Part shown: piece by piece, positions 11,024 through 22,327 of the stretch
Layout: the number at the start of each line of letters is the position of its first letter
How positions within the stretch are numbered: the first letter of the stretch is position 1
DNA from: Trypanosoma brucei gambiense DAL972
Lineage: Eukaryota; Euglenozoa; Kinetoplastea; Trypanosomatida; Trypanosomatidae
NCBI RefSeq assembly: GCF_000210295.1
Contig: NC_026740.1
Coordinates: 1,247,691-1,311,690, forward strand
DNA: 64,000 bases
Reading direction: 5' to 3'
The notes under the pieces: generated by a model
The model's database searches: none
The model's input: only the letters and a program-made list of their open reading frames with translations
What the model was told of the DNA's origin: nothing
Program-made: the position numbers and the translations under genes

Positions 11024-11605
11024 TTATTTGTGCCTCGCCATGCGGCGCTGACGACTCTCTTCATTCTTTTGTGCCACCAACCATAAAAGCGCAGCTGTTA
11101 AAGTGGGTGATAACATGAAGCTCACACGGGGATCCGAGTGACGCAATATGTAAACATGTAGCAACGTGCATAATAGGGAAAAGACGCTGTTGACAAAAAA
11201 TAACGTGTACCCAACAGCAACTTGCAGGCGGTATTTGTGTAAAAGTTTTTCATCTCCTTTAGATACTTCACTGTAATGCCGTTGCTGACGCCAGAATTCA
11301 CTCTCAACCATAACGGTATATGCCTGTGAAAGCATGTATGCAGTGAAGGTTGCAATTACAAGGTATAAAAAGGCGTTGATGGGGTTAATCCAGTCAAGTC
11401 CATTTACTGCATGTGAAAGATATACGGGTTGAAAAGATGCAATGGCGGCAACGATGATGAGCGCTTGTTTTGGATACACAAGTGTGTTTGCATTAATGCG
11501 GTCATCAAGCATCCTTTCATCTTCTTTGCTCAATTTCACGCCTGTGTGCATTCGAGTCGTGTCCTGCTCAACATCCCTCAGTGTATCGTTTTGTCCTCGT
11601 GTCAT
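11024..11605 (-). CDS. Translocon-associated protein gamma (SSR3)-like
   Basis: A 193-residue protein with four predicted membrane segments in two pairs: about 48-65, 74-95, 131-153 and 160-177. A charged loop (residues about 97-128) separates the pairs and the tail is short and basic (QRRMARHK). This two-plus-two layout and size match TRAP-gamma/SSR3, which sits beside the Sec61 channel in the ER and helps some signal sequences insert. The assignment rests on topology and local resemblance (IATFTAYMLSQAY; FVNSVF followed by a second hairpin), not on a diagnostic motif. The ATG at 11605 is the first in frame. An unrelated four-TM ER protein is the main alternative. Confidence 0.65.
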   Translation of the reverse strand: MTRGQNDTLRDVEQDTTRMHTGVKLSKEDERMLDDRINANTLVYPKQALIIVAAIASFQPVYLSHAVNGLDWINPINAFLYLVIATFTAYMLSQAYTVMVESEFWRQQRHYSEVSKGDEKLLHKYRLQVAVGYTLFFVNSVFSLLCTLLHVYILRHSDPRVSFMLSPTLTAALLWLVAQKNEESRQRRMARHK

Positions 11606-12467
11606 GTGTTACCGTAAACGTTCTCTCTTCTTATCTCTCTTCCACTTACACACTTATCCTTTCTTCTATACAAATGAAAAACAAACAAACGAAAACAAAC
11701 AAAAAATCTTCTTAAGAAATAAGAAGAAAATTTTTTTCCTTTAAAAAAAAAAAAGAAGAAACAAAACCAATTAAAAAAAGTGGAATTATTATAGTTAATG
11801 ACCTTTTAACTTCTTTAGTGCAGGTACAGTTAATTTGAGATACTCCTATTCGTATTTACTTGACACCTAGAACCATTAAAAGAGTATGAAAAAGAAAAAA
11901 TGGGGGTAGTGGAAAAATGAAAAGAAAAGAAGAGCAGAAGAATAGAAAAGAAAAGATGACAAACATTCAGCCACGCATCGCGAGGCAGGCGCGCAGAAGA
12001 GGAGGAGGAGGAGGAGGAGGGAAAACAAAAAAACAAAAAGAAAACACACCCACAAATACAAACACAAACACATATAATCCCCTTCCCTGTAATAACACCC
12101 AACTACTTCAACCCTCCACTCCCTATATAAATTCCTAAAGCCCTCCTTTTTCTTCCTCTTCCCAGCCCTTCTTACAAATGACTTGAAGCGTTTTGTTGTT
12201 AATTTTTTTTTTCTCGTTTGCATGTTTGTTTGTAACTGCCACAAAAGGTGAGGAAAGAAGCGGCACAAGAAAAATCATAGTAATAATAATAACAACAACT
12301 ATAACGAGTTAAAATAATAAAAATAGTAATAGAAATAATAGGAGAAGAGAAGGAAAATTAACGGCGACCACCACTTTCTTGGTGTTGAGCAAATCAATCA
12401 AACAAACAAACATGCAAACGAGTGGTTTTTTTTTCTTTTTTAAAAAAGGGGAGGGGATCACATGACG
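11606..12467. other. Spacer between HINT and SSR3-like genes
   Basis: No gene seen. A-rich and AAT-rich sequence with a GAG run near 12000-12020 on the plus strand, read as a CTC-rich pyrimidine tract on the transcribed strand. That tract and others here are plausible processing signals. Confidence 0.6.
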
Positions 12468-12893
12468 TCACAACTTCTCGAGAGCCTCACGATATTTTGT
12501 CGCATCCTCAGCAAAGGCGGTATGGTCAGTAGGTAATGTCTTCCAATTCATACTTAAGCCCTCTTGAGTAGAGCGGCGCGGTATGATATGAAAGTGTACA
12601 TGTGGCACCTCCTGATGCGCCAAGCTGCCATTGTTTTGTAACACATTGTATTGTGTTTTTACTTCACCGTCTCCAGCGACTGCACGGGCAACTTTTGCCA
12701 TCGTACTGCCGAGTTCAGCTGCCGTATCCGGCTCCACTTCGTGCAGAAACTCCGCATGAGCCTTCGGTATAACAAGCAGATGTCCACGCGAGAGGGGGTT
12801 GATATCCATGAAGGCAAGAACTTTGGCCGTTTCCACAACTTTATGGCATGGAATCGCTCCCTCCACAATCTTACAGAAAATGCAGTTGGGCAT
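12468..12893 (-). CDS. HINT-type histidine triad (HIT) protein
   Basis: A 141-residue HIT protein, the normal length for the HINT branch. It begins with the CxxC-containing segment CIFCKIVEGAIPCHKV, carries the substrate-loop region DINPLSRGHLLVIPK, and ends its core with the triad HVHFHIIP (His-x-His-x-His). HINT enzymes hydrolyse purine nucleoside phosphoramidates and acyl-adenylates, with the middle histidine as nucleophile. All triad residues are present, so it should be active. No targeting sequence is visible, suggesting cytosol or nucleus. The ATG at 12893 gives the canonical N-terminus. Exact physiological substrate unknown. Confidence 0.93.
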   Translation of the reverse strand: MPNCIFCKIVEGAIPCHKVVETAKVLAFMDINPLSRGHLLVIPKAHAEFLHEVEPDTAAELGSTMAKVARAVAGDGEVKTQYNVLQNNGSLAHQEVPHVHFHIIPRRSTQEGLSMNWKTLPTDHTAFAEDATKYREALEKL

Positions 12894-13559
12894 ATCGATG
12901 TTGATTAAAGTAAGGATATCTCTGTTGTTGCTGGTTCTCTTTTCTTTTTCCCCCTTCGTTCCTTCGTTCCTTCCTTTCTTCTTTGGTTTCTGCGATCACT
13001 TATAATAACGATAACAGAAATAATAAAGGTTAGGATACTATGGAAGGTGTTCGCTAGTCCTTGTAACAGTGCTTATTCTTCTCGTTTTGTGATGTATCGA
13101 ATCCTTCTAAGGAAGACAAGGACGGAAGGATGGAGGGAATGAATTCATTTCTTTTCCAGAAATATAGAACGTGATGTAAACGACACAAGTCATAAAAAAG
13201 ATTGCAGAAATAAAGAAAAAAACAGCGCAGAAATTTTGGCGGGAATGACGGCAACAGACTCAAGCATATACGCACACAAACAGGGGTAGACACAAACATA
13301 AAAGTCGCTTGTGTACAACGATACTGGGAAGCCAACACTGGTATGAACAGCAACATTAATAATTTTTTTTAAAAAGGAACTAAAAAGGAAACAATAATCT
13401 ACTTTTTGGGAGGGTTAGGGAAGGATAGCAAAATATCACCACGTACTCACCCCCTCCTTATTTTTTTTTGGAATAAATGGCACCTAAGGGACACCAGCGT
13501 AAAAGCAAACAAAAATAAACCAACAGGGCAAAACCAAAGCCACGAGCTGAAACAATCAC
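12894..13559. other. Spacer between Sec5-like and HINT genes
   Basis: No gene seen. A C/T-rich tract on the plus strand at about 12935-12990 and A/T runs elsewhere. Expected to contain the Sec5-like 3' UTR and the HINT leader. Confidence 0.6.
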
Positions 13560-16500
13560 TCAATGTAGTATTGATCTCTTGAAAGCACGGGTAGATGTTT
13601 TACCACCACCAAATGGGGTAGTGGCAGCAGCTGATGGCAAAAAAGTGTCCCCGTCCGCTATCGAAGAACTTAAAACATGTCGCCGCTTTTGACTGTTGCG
13701 GGCCTTCACAGAGCTTAGTGAACGCTCATGTCCTCTATCAAGTGAATCATCCTGCCTTGATTGGGAGTCCGTTTGCTTGGATTGCGTAGCTGTTGCCTCA
13801 GTTTCTGCAGCCCGGCGCTCCTCCTGCACTACTGCGTACCGTAAAACACTCAACCGCTTCGTTATTGGTTGGTCTCTGATAGTTCCCTCTAACGGATCGT
13901 CCGCTGCAGACGTCTTACTATCGTCTAATATCCTGCTCGTCTTCCTACGCGACGACACCTTCACGGCTGATGCCGCCACCGCCTCGTGAGGCGCTTCCTC
14001 CACTGAGCGTTCTTTTTCTCCAACGAACCTTACATCCTTCTCTTTTTGCTTCTGAAGGCCTTTGGTCCGGTGGTAGCCCTCCTTTCGCTTCGCCAAGCGC
14101 TCCGCTACGATTTCAGCAACGCTACTCCCAAGTGGTGCAAATGCCATCGCATGATATCGACCACCTTGGCTACTTTCTTTAACGTGAGTTAGCATCGCCT
14201 CCACAATAAATCTCGAATTCTGAAGGGCACTTTCCACCATCGCTTCACACCGCTCCGCGCGCTGGGAAGACATCAGCATGCTCCCCTGCATTGTGTTGAG
14301 AAGTGGTCCCTGGCTACTCCGCAGAGCCTCCGCTTCCTCTAACGACTTATATGCCGCAAACCCTCGCTCTGCCAAGGCGGCTACAGTGCTCTGCAACACT
14401 TCATAGGCTGAGGTGAGCTCGGGTAGTACGCTCCCGGCACATGGATTCTCGGTAACACTTTGTATGATGGCTTTCGTTACATTGAGGATTGTGCGCCCCT
14501 CAGCCTCGATTAGAAGAAGCCCATAGGTAAGGAAGCTAGTGCTGCAGTCCAGAGATATCTCGAACACATTTCCATTGGGTGTTGTTGCCGCCACGAACAC
14601 CATGGCAAGATGTGCAACGAGTCGTTGCGTTATGGCGGCTGCAAGCATCGGCTGCCGAAGCCAGTGTATTTGTTCGTGTGCACGAGCAATGAGAGCGAAG
14701 CTCCTACCAACGTACGGACGAACTGCACCTGCTGTCAGGGGGGAAACTCGCTGCCAATCCATCATTGGATGAATGAACCCAGCATCCTGGACGACACGTG
14801 AGATGCGCTGCTGTGGCGCCGAGGCAAGCATGCCGAGCAGAGCATCAACAAGAAGTTGGCAATGCTCTTCCACAAGCGCAAGGTGAACCTTCCGGAAGTC
14901 CGCAGTCTTCTGCTTGATCATGAGCACGGAACCACGAGAGGTTTTTGGGTCAGAGTTTAACCGCACAACAACATCCAACAAACACGGAACAATGAGTTCG
15001 TTAGTAATGATGGGCGTCACCGCCATAGACAGGCACAAAGCGTCTGCAAGACTCTCCATGATTGCGCATTCGCATGTCTCAGGAGCGGCCTCAACGTCTA
15101 GTGAAACACGTTGGCATTTGTGGTGAAGCGCGTCAACAAACACGAGCAAAATGTCCGCAATTAAGGCCAGAAGCATGTCCTCATGCTCCGCCACGTGTTT
15201 AAGCACTAACTTGCTGTTGCTTTCTGCCATAAAAGTGCTGGTCGCGTCAAGCTGCTGATCTGTATCATCCATCCGCTGCTTGTTCGCTCCGGAAACCTTA
15301 GACTTATCGCCTGGGTTGTTGTACTCTCCCTGTGCTTTCCTTCTTCGTCGGCGGTAGTCCCCTTCCCCTTCAAGCCGTTCAGCTTTCTCAACAAAGAGAT
15401 CGATCCCACCATGTACTTCATCAAACCTCTGTAAAAATGGTGCTGTGCGATCCACAACAAAAGAAATGAGGTTCAGAAACTTATTCGTTAACACTGACGA
15501 AACAAACTCCCTACTTACTCGTGCGCAAACGGAACTATGTGCGCCCGCGTTCTTACCGCCGTTGGCACTATGAATATCATTATACTCATTAATGCTTGCC
15601 TCATTTACCTCCGCTGGCTTCGATGCCTTCGCGATTGACGGTTGTAACGATGGCAGCAGCGTCACGTATGCCTTGACAAGCATACCCACTCCGTGTGTAT
15701 AACATCGAAACAGGTTAGAGCGCAGCTCCTCAAGTTCCTGCATCAGTTCACCTACCTGATGCGCTTGCGTGCCTCCCTGCACCAAGGATGACGTACAACT
15801 TTCACCAATTACCACCTTCATTCGGCGGACAGCGCCGCTCACGTGCAACATCGCCTTTTCCCACTGGGCAACAATTACTTCTACTAGCAGGGCTGCATGA
15901 AGCTCGGCGTGCTCATCCTCAACGGAGTCGTAAGCATCCCCGCCAACTTCGCAGTTGGAATCATCACCGACCAAATCTCGGGGACGGTAAGAGGACATTG
16001 TACGTACAAAGCACTGTAGTACGGTACGATTCACATTGGTGAGCAACAGGGCTTGCAAAATGTCACTTGTCAGGCGCACAACCTGTCTCACAGCGCTTAC
16101 TGATAACTCCCGCAGTGACGGGCCCTTGTCATGCACCACGGGAACATACCGAAGAGATGGTAGCTCCTCCTCGCAAGAATTCCCACCGCCTCCTCCCCCT
16201 CGTACTCTTGTCATGGGCACATTCACTTTTTCATGCAGTGCCGGTCCATTGAGCATTCGGTACAACATACTACTTGGGTCCGGAGAGAAGTCAAACATAC
16301 CCGCATGAACTTCCTCCGCTATACCACCCCAATACGATACTAAAATAACCTCTAGCTGATCAACGCAGGCAGTGAAGAGGCGATCAGCAAACGTGCTTGC
16401 GGCACCCGCTGCAGTGTGTGCTTGTACGTTTGCCTCCATCCCAGCACGGTCCTCCAGCTGAGTTAGTAAAGCCGCACTATACATGCGCAACTGCGTTGCT

Positions 16501-18491
16501 GAGCACTCCAGCACGTTGCTCATATCTACTCTGCCAATACTAAACGTTGTAAAACGCTCGAAATCCCTTTCAGGAGTACGGAATGCTTCGAGAATTGCCT
16601 CAGCACGCTGGACCGCATCGGACTCACCCATGTCCACATCAAAACCACCCACTTTAATACGGTCAGACACCGTGCCCTCGCTAAGGGCCGCCAACATGTT
16701 GCGACTGTTGAACATCGTGGCTGTATCCTTTAGGTTGCATATGCTCCCATCCATATCCAACGGCGAGTCAAGCCAGTCACAGCTGGCCACTCGCTTCAAT
16801 GTGCTAGAGAAATCCATGTCCGGATTAGCACACATTCGAGCGCACGACGCGGCAAAGTCCGCATCCCCGCAATTGCCTGCGGCACCGTTCTCGCTGCTAT
16901 CAGTCGGCATAAACTTTTGCATCCACTCATCGGCTTCTTGGCAGAGGCGACGTGCGGTGCTTTCCATTGTTCGTACGTGTTGATTTCGTATGACCCTCAA
17001 GTAATACTCCAGTGGGTGCTCCACTTTGGTCTCACCTCTGCTATTGTTATTGGAAATGGCTGGCAAGGTATTTCCGCTACCGTCAACACGTAGAAGTACT
17101 GCTTCTTCCCCATCGCATTTTGTCCCCCAAATTTCTTCACCTTGATTGACGTTAACGTTCCTCAAGGCTGGCTCCGCCGGTATATCATCATCCGAGTTGC
17201 CGTCTTCTTTCCCCTCATCATCGGAGCAACGGCTTTCGTTCTCAATCACTTGGAGCTCTTGCCGAAGCCCCAAAATAGCTTCATCGTGCTTGGCACTGGA
17301 GGGTAATTTCCCCCTAGCAACCCAGCAGAAGTGGCGCAGTTTCACAGCTGCGATCGACACATCCATCATTCCGGATAGCATGTCTTCAATGAGGACAGTA
17401 TCGGTCGCACTTACGTGCTGCAATTCTAGTGCCATCCGATCGTTGAGGTAAAGAGCAGCACGAAGAAGTGCCAATGCATACCGATAAGTAATGGTGATGC
17501 TCCCCCGTTGCTGCTGCTCAGAAAGACCGGTGTTACCACTGGTGTTGTTTTCATCCCCCTCTTCTAAACCTAGCATAACCGCATCTTCCAAGTTACAGTT
17601 CTCCTCTAGGTAAACCATCGCACGCCGCAAATTCAGCACAGCGGCCTCGAAATTACTACGGCCATCGCTTGTGTCACCATCGCGGCGACGGGCCAACGGT
17701 GTGCCGTACCAATTCTCAAGCTCCTCGTTGTCAAGTAGAACGTATTCACTACTTTCACCACCATCAAACGCAATGTCTTCCAGTGCTCCCCTCGAAATAC
17801 GCTGCCTCGCTTGCTTCTCGTCGTCATCAATACACCTAACGGACGAATTGTCATCCCTCGTGCTTGCTGTTGTTGCTGGTGGAAATGCGGAACCAGTGGC
17901 GGAGTACACCTCATCCCTCGTGTCATCCTCCGTCTCACAAAAGCTTTGTCCCTTTGAAAATCGTGTCGCCCTCGAAGACGCCATTTGATCCTCTTGAAGG
18001 TCCTGCAGCCGCTGGTGGTCGTGTTGCAATTCGGACCGTCGCCTTGGCACACGAGCCCCGCAGTGTTCATATATGACACCGGGTACCTTCCACACGGTTA
18101 TAAACTTCGCAAGTCGTTCCCTAGTTACTTTGCATGCACAGAGGGATTGAAACAACTCCATCGTCGGGGCAACAATAGCTTCCCCATCTTCAACCGCTTT
18201 ACGAAAGGAATTAGCTAGCGAACCAACCGCATCACCAGTGAAAAGATCCGCGTCGTTATTGTACATGGTGTCGAGGGTCTCCTTCGAGACAACAAATGTG
18301 CTCACGCTATCACGCAAGAGTTGCTGCAGCGCAGTGGCGGCGGCCTCCGCCTCAGAATCGACGGAGACAAGTAACTCCTGCTGAAGGTCATCGTGTGATG
18401 CATTGGCATACATGCGGCTAATGTATGTTTTGGGGTCAAAGGCGCAGCTCGTTAGGTCGACGTAAACATCGTGCCCCTTCTCGTCTCCCAT
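13560..18491 (-). CDS. Exocyst subunit Sec5 (EXOC2)-like, very large
   Basis: A 1643-residue protein. Residues about 18-150 follow the Sec5/EXOC2 N-terminal pattern: FDPKTYISRMYANASHDDL, then a helical coiled region with FVVSKETLDTMY and a segment ending in the REGULAR block ERLAKFITVWKVPGVIYEHC. Sec5 is part of the exocyst, which tethers Golgi-derived vesicles to the plasma membrane; in trypanosomes the target would be the flagellar pocket. The middle (about 290-1480) is mostly helical, as expected for a CATCHR rod. Residues about 150-280 and the C-terminal ~160 are acidic or Ser/Lys-rich and probably disordered. It is far longer than animal or yeast Sec5 (under 1000 residues). Assignment is by eye from the N-terminus only; another tethering-complex subunit is possible. 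Confidence 0.8.
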   Translation of the reverse strand: MGDEKGHDVYVDLTSCAFDPKTYISRMYANASHDDLQQELLVSVDSEAEAAATALQQLLRDSVSTFVVSKETLDTMYNNDADLFTGDAVGSLANSFRKAVEDGEAIVAPTMELFQSLCACKVTRERLAKFITVWKVPGVIYEHCGARVPRRRSELQHDHQRLQDLQEDQMASSRATRFSKGQSFCETEDDTRDEVYSATGSAFPPATTASTRDDNSSVRCIDDDEKQARQRISRGALEDIAFDGGESSEYVLLDNEELENWYGTPLARRRDGDTSDGRSNFEAAVLNLRRAMVYLEENCNLEDAVMLGLEEGDENNTSGNTGLSEQQQRGSITITYRYALALLRAALYLNDRMALELQHVSATDTVLIEDMLSGMMDVSIAAVKLRHFCWVARGKLPSSAKHDEAILGLRQELQVIENESRCSDDEGKEDGNSDDDIPAEPALRNVNVNQGEEIWGTKCDGEEAVLLRVDGSGNTLPAISNNNSRGETKVEHPLEYYLRVIRNQHVRTMESTARRLCQEADEWMQKFMPTDSSENGAAGNCGDADFAASCARMCANPDMDFSSTLKRVASCDWLDSPLDMDGSICNLKDTATMFNSRNMLAALSEGTVSDRIKVGGFDVDMGESDAVQRAEAILEAFRTPERDFERFTTFSIGRVDMSNVLECSATQLRMYSAALLTQLEDRAGMEANVQAHTAAGAASTFADRLFTACVDQLEVILVSYWGGIAEEVHAGMFDFSPDPSSMLYRMLNGPALHEKVNVPMTRVRGGGGGGNSCEEELPSLRYVPVVHDKGPSLRELSVSAVRQVVRLTSDILQALLLTNVNRTVLQCFVRTMSSYRPRDLVGDDSNCEVGGDAYDSVEDEHAELHAALLVEVIVAQWEKAMLHVSGAVRRMKVVIGESCTSSLVQGGTQAHQVGELMQELEELRSNLFRCYTHGVGMLVKAYVTLLPSLQPSIAKASKPAEVNEASINEYNDIHSANGGKNAGAHSSVCARVSREFVSSVLTNKFLNLISFVVDRTAPFLQRFDEVHGGIDLFVEKAERLEGEGDYRRRRRKAQGEYNNPGDKSKVSGANKQRMDDTDQQLDATSTFMAESNSKLVLKHVAEHEDMLLALIADILLVFVDALHHKCQRVSLDVEAAPETCECAIMESLADALCLSMAVTPIITNELIVPCLLDVVVRLNSDPKTSRGSVLMIKQKTADFRKVHLALVEEHCQLLVDALLGMLASAPQQRISRVVQDAGFIHPMMDWQRVSPLTAGAVRPYVGRSFALIARAHEQIHWLRQPMLAAAITQRLVAHLAMVFVAATTPNGNVFEISLDCSTSFLTYGLLLIEAEGRTILNVTKAIIQSVTENPCAGSVLPELTSAYEVLQSTVAALAERGFAAYKSLEEAEALRSSQGPLLNTMQGSMLMSSQRAERCEAMVESALQNSRFIVEAMLTHVKESSQGGRYHAMAFAPLGSSVAEIVAERLAKRKEGYHRTKGLQKQKEKDVRFVGEKERSVEEAPHEAVAASAVKVSSRRKTSRILDDSKTSAADDPLEGTIRDQPITKRLSVLRYAVVQEERRAAETEATATQSKQTDSQSRQDDSLDRGHERSLSSVKARNSQKRRHVLSSSIADGDTFLPSAAATTPFGGGKTSTRAFKRSILH

Positions 18492-20102
18492 CGAATTACT
18501 CCCTTCCTTGCAAGAAAAAGAAACAAACTAAAAGCACACAGAAGAACACGCACCTCAAGCGCTGCCCGCTACTATGCCTTGGCGGGCTTTGATACTATCA
18601 ACCACAACGAATCCCTAGCACCCTAAATCAATAATTATTCGTAACAAGAAAAAAACAATTAGAAAGAGGCAGTGCGACCCCGCTAAACGCGCAAGTGGAG
18701 CAGGGCTGATTATACATATATATATATATATACATATTTTCACAGGTTGACCAAACCACATTAAAGGCACCCCTAAAATGAATTGGGGAGCAGTGGACAG
18801 AACAGGTGCAGTTGTGGCAGTGGTTAGCAATGATGAAAGGACAACAGCAACACGCACGGAATCTCATAATTTTCCGTGCACATTTCCCTTTCCCCCCCTT
18901 CCATCGGGTACATCTCTTCCACCTTAGATGCAGCAACAACAAAAATGATGTAAAATATCACAAAAAAAATTTAAAAAGCAGTAGCAGTATGACAACGTAT
19001 ACAAAGCAACAGTAACCTGCAGATGTCACAGTAGAAAAAAAACCCATTTTAAGATGACCAACCTTCACTTTATTATCTTCTTGTTCGACACACTATTTTT
19101 TTTCTTTGGAAAGTGGCGGCAGGACTAAAAGAGCATCCAACGACTTTGGAAATTGCACTGGAAGGGCGGTGGTGGTGGTGATCATAGCAAACAACAAGGG
19201 ATGAGAGGAAGGGAAGGTAACAGAAGGTTAGGGGCGCCGAGAGCATATTCCCCTCCTCCGTAGAATTTTACAATGTCTTCTTTTCTTTTCTTTATGATAG
19301 CGAAGGGAAATTAAGGGATCACACACCCTCCCGTTTCCGCGTTTTCACACAACTTCCCTTCCCTTCCCTAATTCTCCCCCCTCCACACACCCTTTTCATA
19401 AAACACAAACAGTTTTCTGCAGTATTCTCCGCCTACGGGATTTTAAATCTCATCCAACTTTTTTTTTTCCCCATCCCCTTACTTGTTTATTCACTTCCCC
19501 TTTTCTCTTTTTCTTTCCTTCTCCTCGTTTTTCCTTATGTTTCTCTTCTTTCGCTACCTCCTCACAGACCCGATGAAGAACCATGGTAGTTTGTTGCACG
19601 TGTAGGGGCACACACACACACATCTCCTTTTCCCCCTCTTTTTCCTCTAAATCCAAACTTCCGCACCCTTTCCTAATCTTCCACACGCTCTTATTTTATT
19701 TTTTCTCACCCTAGTTTTTCACTTCTTCCAGCAATCTCCCGCCACCACGCTTCGGCGTCATGTATGCGTTTTCTCCTCCCATTCACGTGTTTGATACACT
19801 GCATGCAAACACAAAGCGAGAGGAAATGAAGAACGGACTAAAGGGGAAAAAAACGAAAGGATCATGCGAGTAGAGTTTGGGTGAATCGAATGTATACCTG
19901 TTGACATGCACAAAACATGGAGTTCTCATGTACTGACTCATATATTTGATTTTCCTTTCACTATTTCTGTTTTCTCGCCCACTATCACACACGTTCTACC
20001 GCCCTCACCGTATACTTACCACCTTCCTAAATACAAGTAACGCAGGTAAAAAGTAAAATAAAGGGGGGGAAATACCCGACAAAGCACAGTACTTTAACCA
20101 GC
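18492..20102. other. 1.6-kb spacer between PX and Sec5-like genes
   Basis: No gene seen. TA tract at 18715-18732, C/T-rich runs at about 19310-19560 on the plus strand, and a short CA run near 19610. The small open frames are compositional. It should hold the PX gene's 3' UTR and the Sec5-like leader. Confidence 0.6.
18715..18732. repeat. (TA)n microsatellite
   Basis: TA tract with one C interruption, upstream of the Sec5-like gene. Confidence 0.85.
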
Positions 20103-21689
20103 TCACTCATCAGCGGTGTATGCCAAGTACTTCGGGTCTTGGGTGGTCCTCAAGAAAGCACTTTGGACCATGCAACTTTCCATTTCTTGGGCGTATTGCT
20201 GACCGTAGCTGGCCATGCGCCCCATGACGTTCACCATGCGCAGCCTGAAATTAGTTAGAAACCTTTCCTCATAGTAAGCGTGAAGTCTATCACTCACATC
20301 CTTCGCGTACGCCGTGAAGGCATTGTCAGATCCCCCACCAACTTCGTTGCTGTGTATCCACAGGCATTGGACGTAGTCCACCGCCTCAATAGCCGCGTCG
20401 AGATAAGTCACTTCAAATAGAATCCTCTCGTAAACCTCGCGCTTGTTACGCGACTGTTGCTTTTCAATTGCAAGTGCCGTGTTGGAACACAACTCTGATG
20501 ATTGATCTGCCGCACATGAAAGTTCACCACCCGCGGGAGAGGCATGGAGAACGTCCGAGTAGGCTTTAAGTGCATCGGCAACATCCTTTAGCGCCGTGAT
20601 GTTATCCATTGAATTCTTCATGTAGGTAAAATACGGAGGCGCAGCCGCCGACAGGGCATCACGGTAGGTAGTAAGGTAGTGACTCACATCACCCCAATAC
20701 GCCAAATACCCCACAACGTTCGCGGTATCTCCAGAAGACTTGGGGTACTCACTGGGCGAACCATTAGCGAATGGCACTGCTTTCGGAAGTTCAGCTGTTT
20801 TCTTGGGAGCTGGTTCCGGTGGCGGTGCTTCCGCTTGTGAGCCCTTTCCACCCTTTACCCACGATCCGAACATCTTCACGATACTACGCACGGCCTTCGT
20901 GGATGATCCTGTTATTGTCGACACACGCTCGGACCCCAGTATGCCCCCCTTACGCTTGCTGTGGGCAACGATAGGAGCATTGCGTACACGGAAATCCTCG
21001 AGGAGTACACGCATTTTCTCGACCCAGTCCTCAAAGGCCTCGCGTGGAAGCTGGAAGAAGTTGGGGGTGTACGTTGAGAAGTACACGACCTCGGGTAAAA
21101 TGGCAATCTCACGCAGGAAACGTGCAATAGTGTGTTGCTGGGCCAGAAGAATATTCTCCTTTGTGATGAACGTTCCAAAGTCATCAAACTTGGACTTGGG
21201 AGGAAGCGGCGGGATGATCATTGTGGGGAACTGATAGGCCAACAAGGTGCGAAACTCCACCAATTCGCTGTAACGTCGATCGAGCTGTGCGGTAGACGAG
21301 GGCTCCCACGTGTTCCGTCCGATGCCGATGTCGGTACCACCCATGTGAGGCGCGACCGGCACGTCCGGCACGGAGTACGCCGACGAGTCCCCAGGTCTAA
21401 CTGTAGTGACAATAGGAAAGAAGGTAATGGGTCGAATCATACCAGCACCAAGAACGGCGGACTCAACAGTAAACTTTGCCAGTGTGGGAATGTTGAGCTT
21501 CGGCGCCGGGGGCGGGGTACTATCAACCACTGCAACAGGTTGCGGCTGCTCTTTTGCCTGTTGTGGTGCCTCCGGTTGTGACAACGGATGCTGAGGTTGG
21601 TGTACCAACTGTTCATGCATCTGCTGCGACTCCTGGAAGGGATCGTCGATTTCCGTCCCAGGAAAGCTGCCGTCACCTGAAGGCATCAT
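20103..21689 (-). CDS. PX domain protein, sorting nexin-like
   Basis: A 528-residue protein. The N-terminal ~65 residues are Gln/Pro-rich. A PX domain spans about 70-210, with RRYSELVEF (RRY at 138-140), the proline motif PPLPPK (160-165) and the distal basic helix TIARFLREI, the set of residues that binds phosphatidylinositol 3-phosphate. Residues about 300-528 are helical and could form a BAR-type dimer, as in SNX-BAR proteins of the endosomal retromer pathway. The domain order (PX then helical C-terminus) fits a sorting nexin acting on endosomes. ATG at 21689, with a second ATG directly after it. The PX call is firm; the BAR part is inference. Confidence 0.85.
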   Translation of the reverse strand: MMPSGDGSFPGTEIDDPFQESQQMHEQLVHQPQHPLSQPEAPQQAKEQPQPVAVVDSTPPPAPKLNIPTLAKFTVESAVLGAGMIRPITFFPIVTTVRPGDSSAYSVPDVPVAPHMGGTDIGIGRNTWEPSSTAQLDRRYSELVEFRTLLAYQFPTMIIPPLPPKSKFDDFGTFITKENILLAQQHTIARFLREIAILPEVVYFSTYTPNFFQLPREAFEDWVEKMRVLLEDFRVRNAPIVAHSKRKGGILGSERVSTITGSSTKAVRSIVKMFGSWVKGGKGSQAEAPPPEPAPKKTAELPKAVPFANGSPSEYPKSSGDTANVVGYLAYWGDVSHYLTTYRDALSAAAPPYFTYMKNSMDNITALKDVADALKAYSDVLHASPAGGELSCAADQSSELCSNTALAIEKQQSRNKREVYERILFEVTYLDAAIEAVDYVQCLWIHSNEVGGGSDNAFTAYAKDVSDRLHAYYEERFLTNFRLRMVNVMGRMASYGQQYAQEMESCMVQSAFLRTTQDPKYLAYTADE

Positions 21690-22327
21690 TCTTTTCCCTC
21701 TTTTCTTTGTATTTTATTACCTTCCTCCTTTCGTGATGTTTCGCGTCACCACTAAAATTTCAGCGTGTCACACACAAGCTAAACGGATTGGTGATCTACA
21801 GCTTGTGGAGATCTGTTAAACTAGCTGTCCTGCTTTCCTTCGTTTCTTAAGTACGTTTGATGAAGGGTGTTTTCAAGTTCAGTAAGAAAAGCAGGACATG
21901 TCGGTGCAACAAAGCATGAAAGTAAATCCAAACACAAACCCGCCACGCACAAAGGTGACACTTCCCCCATATGTCATAGGATTGCACCCAGAGAAAAGGA
22001 GATTACATGGTGCGCAAGGCGATGATAAGTTAAAACACGAACAGAAAATGAGGGTAGGGAAAGTTAGCATATAAATATAAAATAAAAGAAAAGCGGACAA
22101 GCACAGGGCGACCTACCGCAGCTTGTCAGTAAACATAGCTCACCTCTACACCTTGTTAAATTTGCGGACATCATCATTCTGATACCAGTTTTTCACACGC
22201 TCCATACTCCTCTACATCCCCTTTTCTCCGCCCATCCCCAACAGCACGTGACAATTTTGTGTAATGCCACCGCAGCAACGCGTGACCGTCCACTGTATCC
22301 CAAGTCAAAAAAAAAAAACAGTGGGCC
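21690..22327. other. Spacer between CCDC96-like and PX genes
   Basis: No gene seen. Contains a T/C-rich tract just 5' of the PX start (about 21690-21735) that fits a splice acceptor, and a short A run near 22308 just beyond the CCDC96-like stop. Confidence 0.55.
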
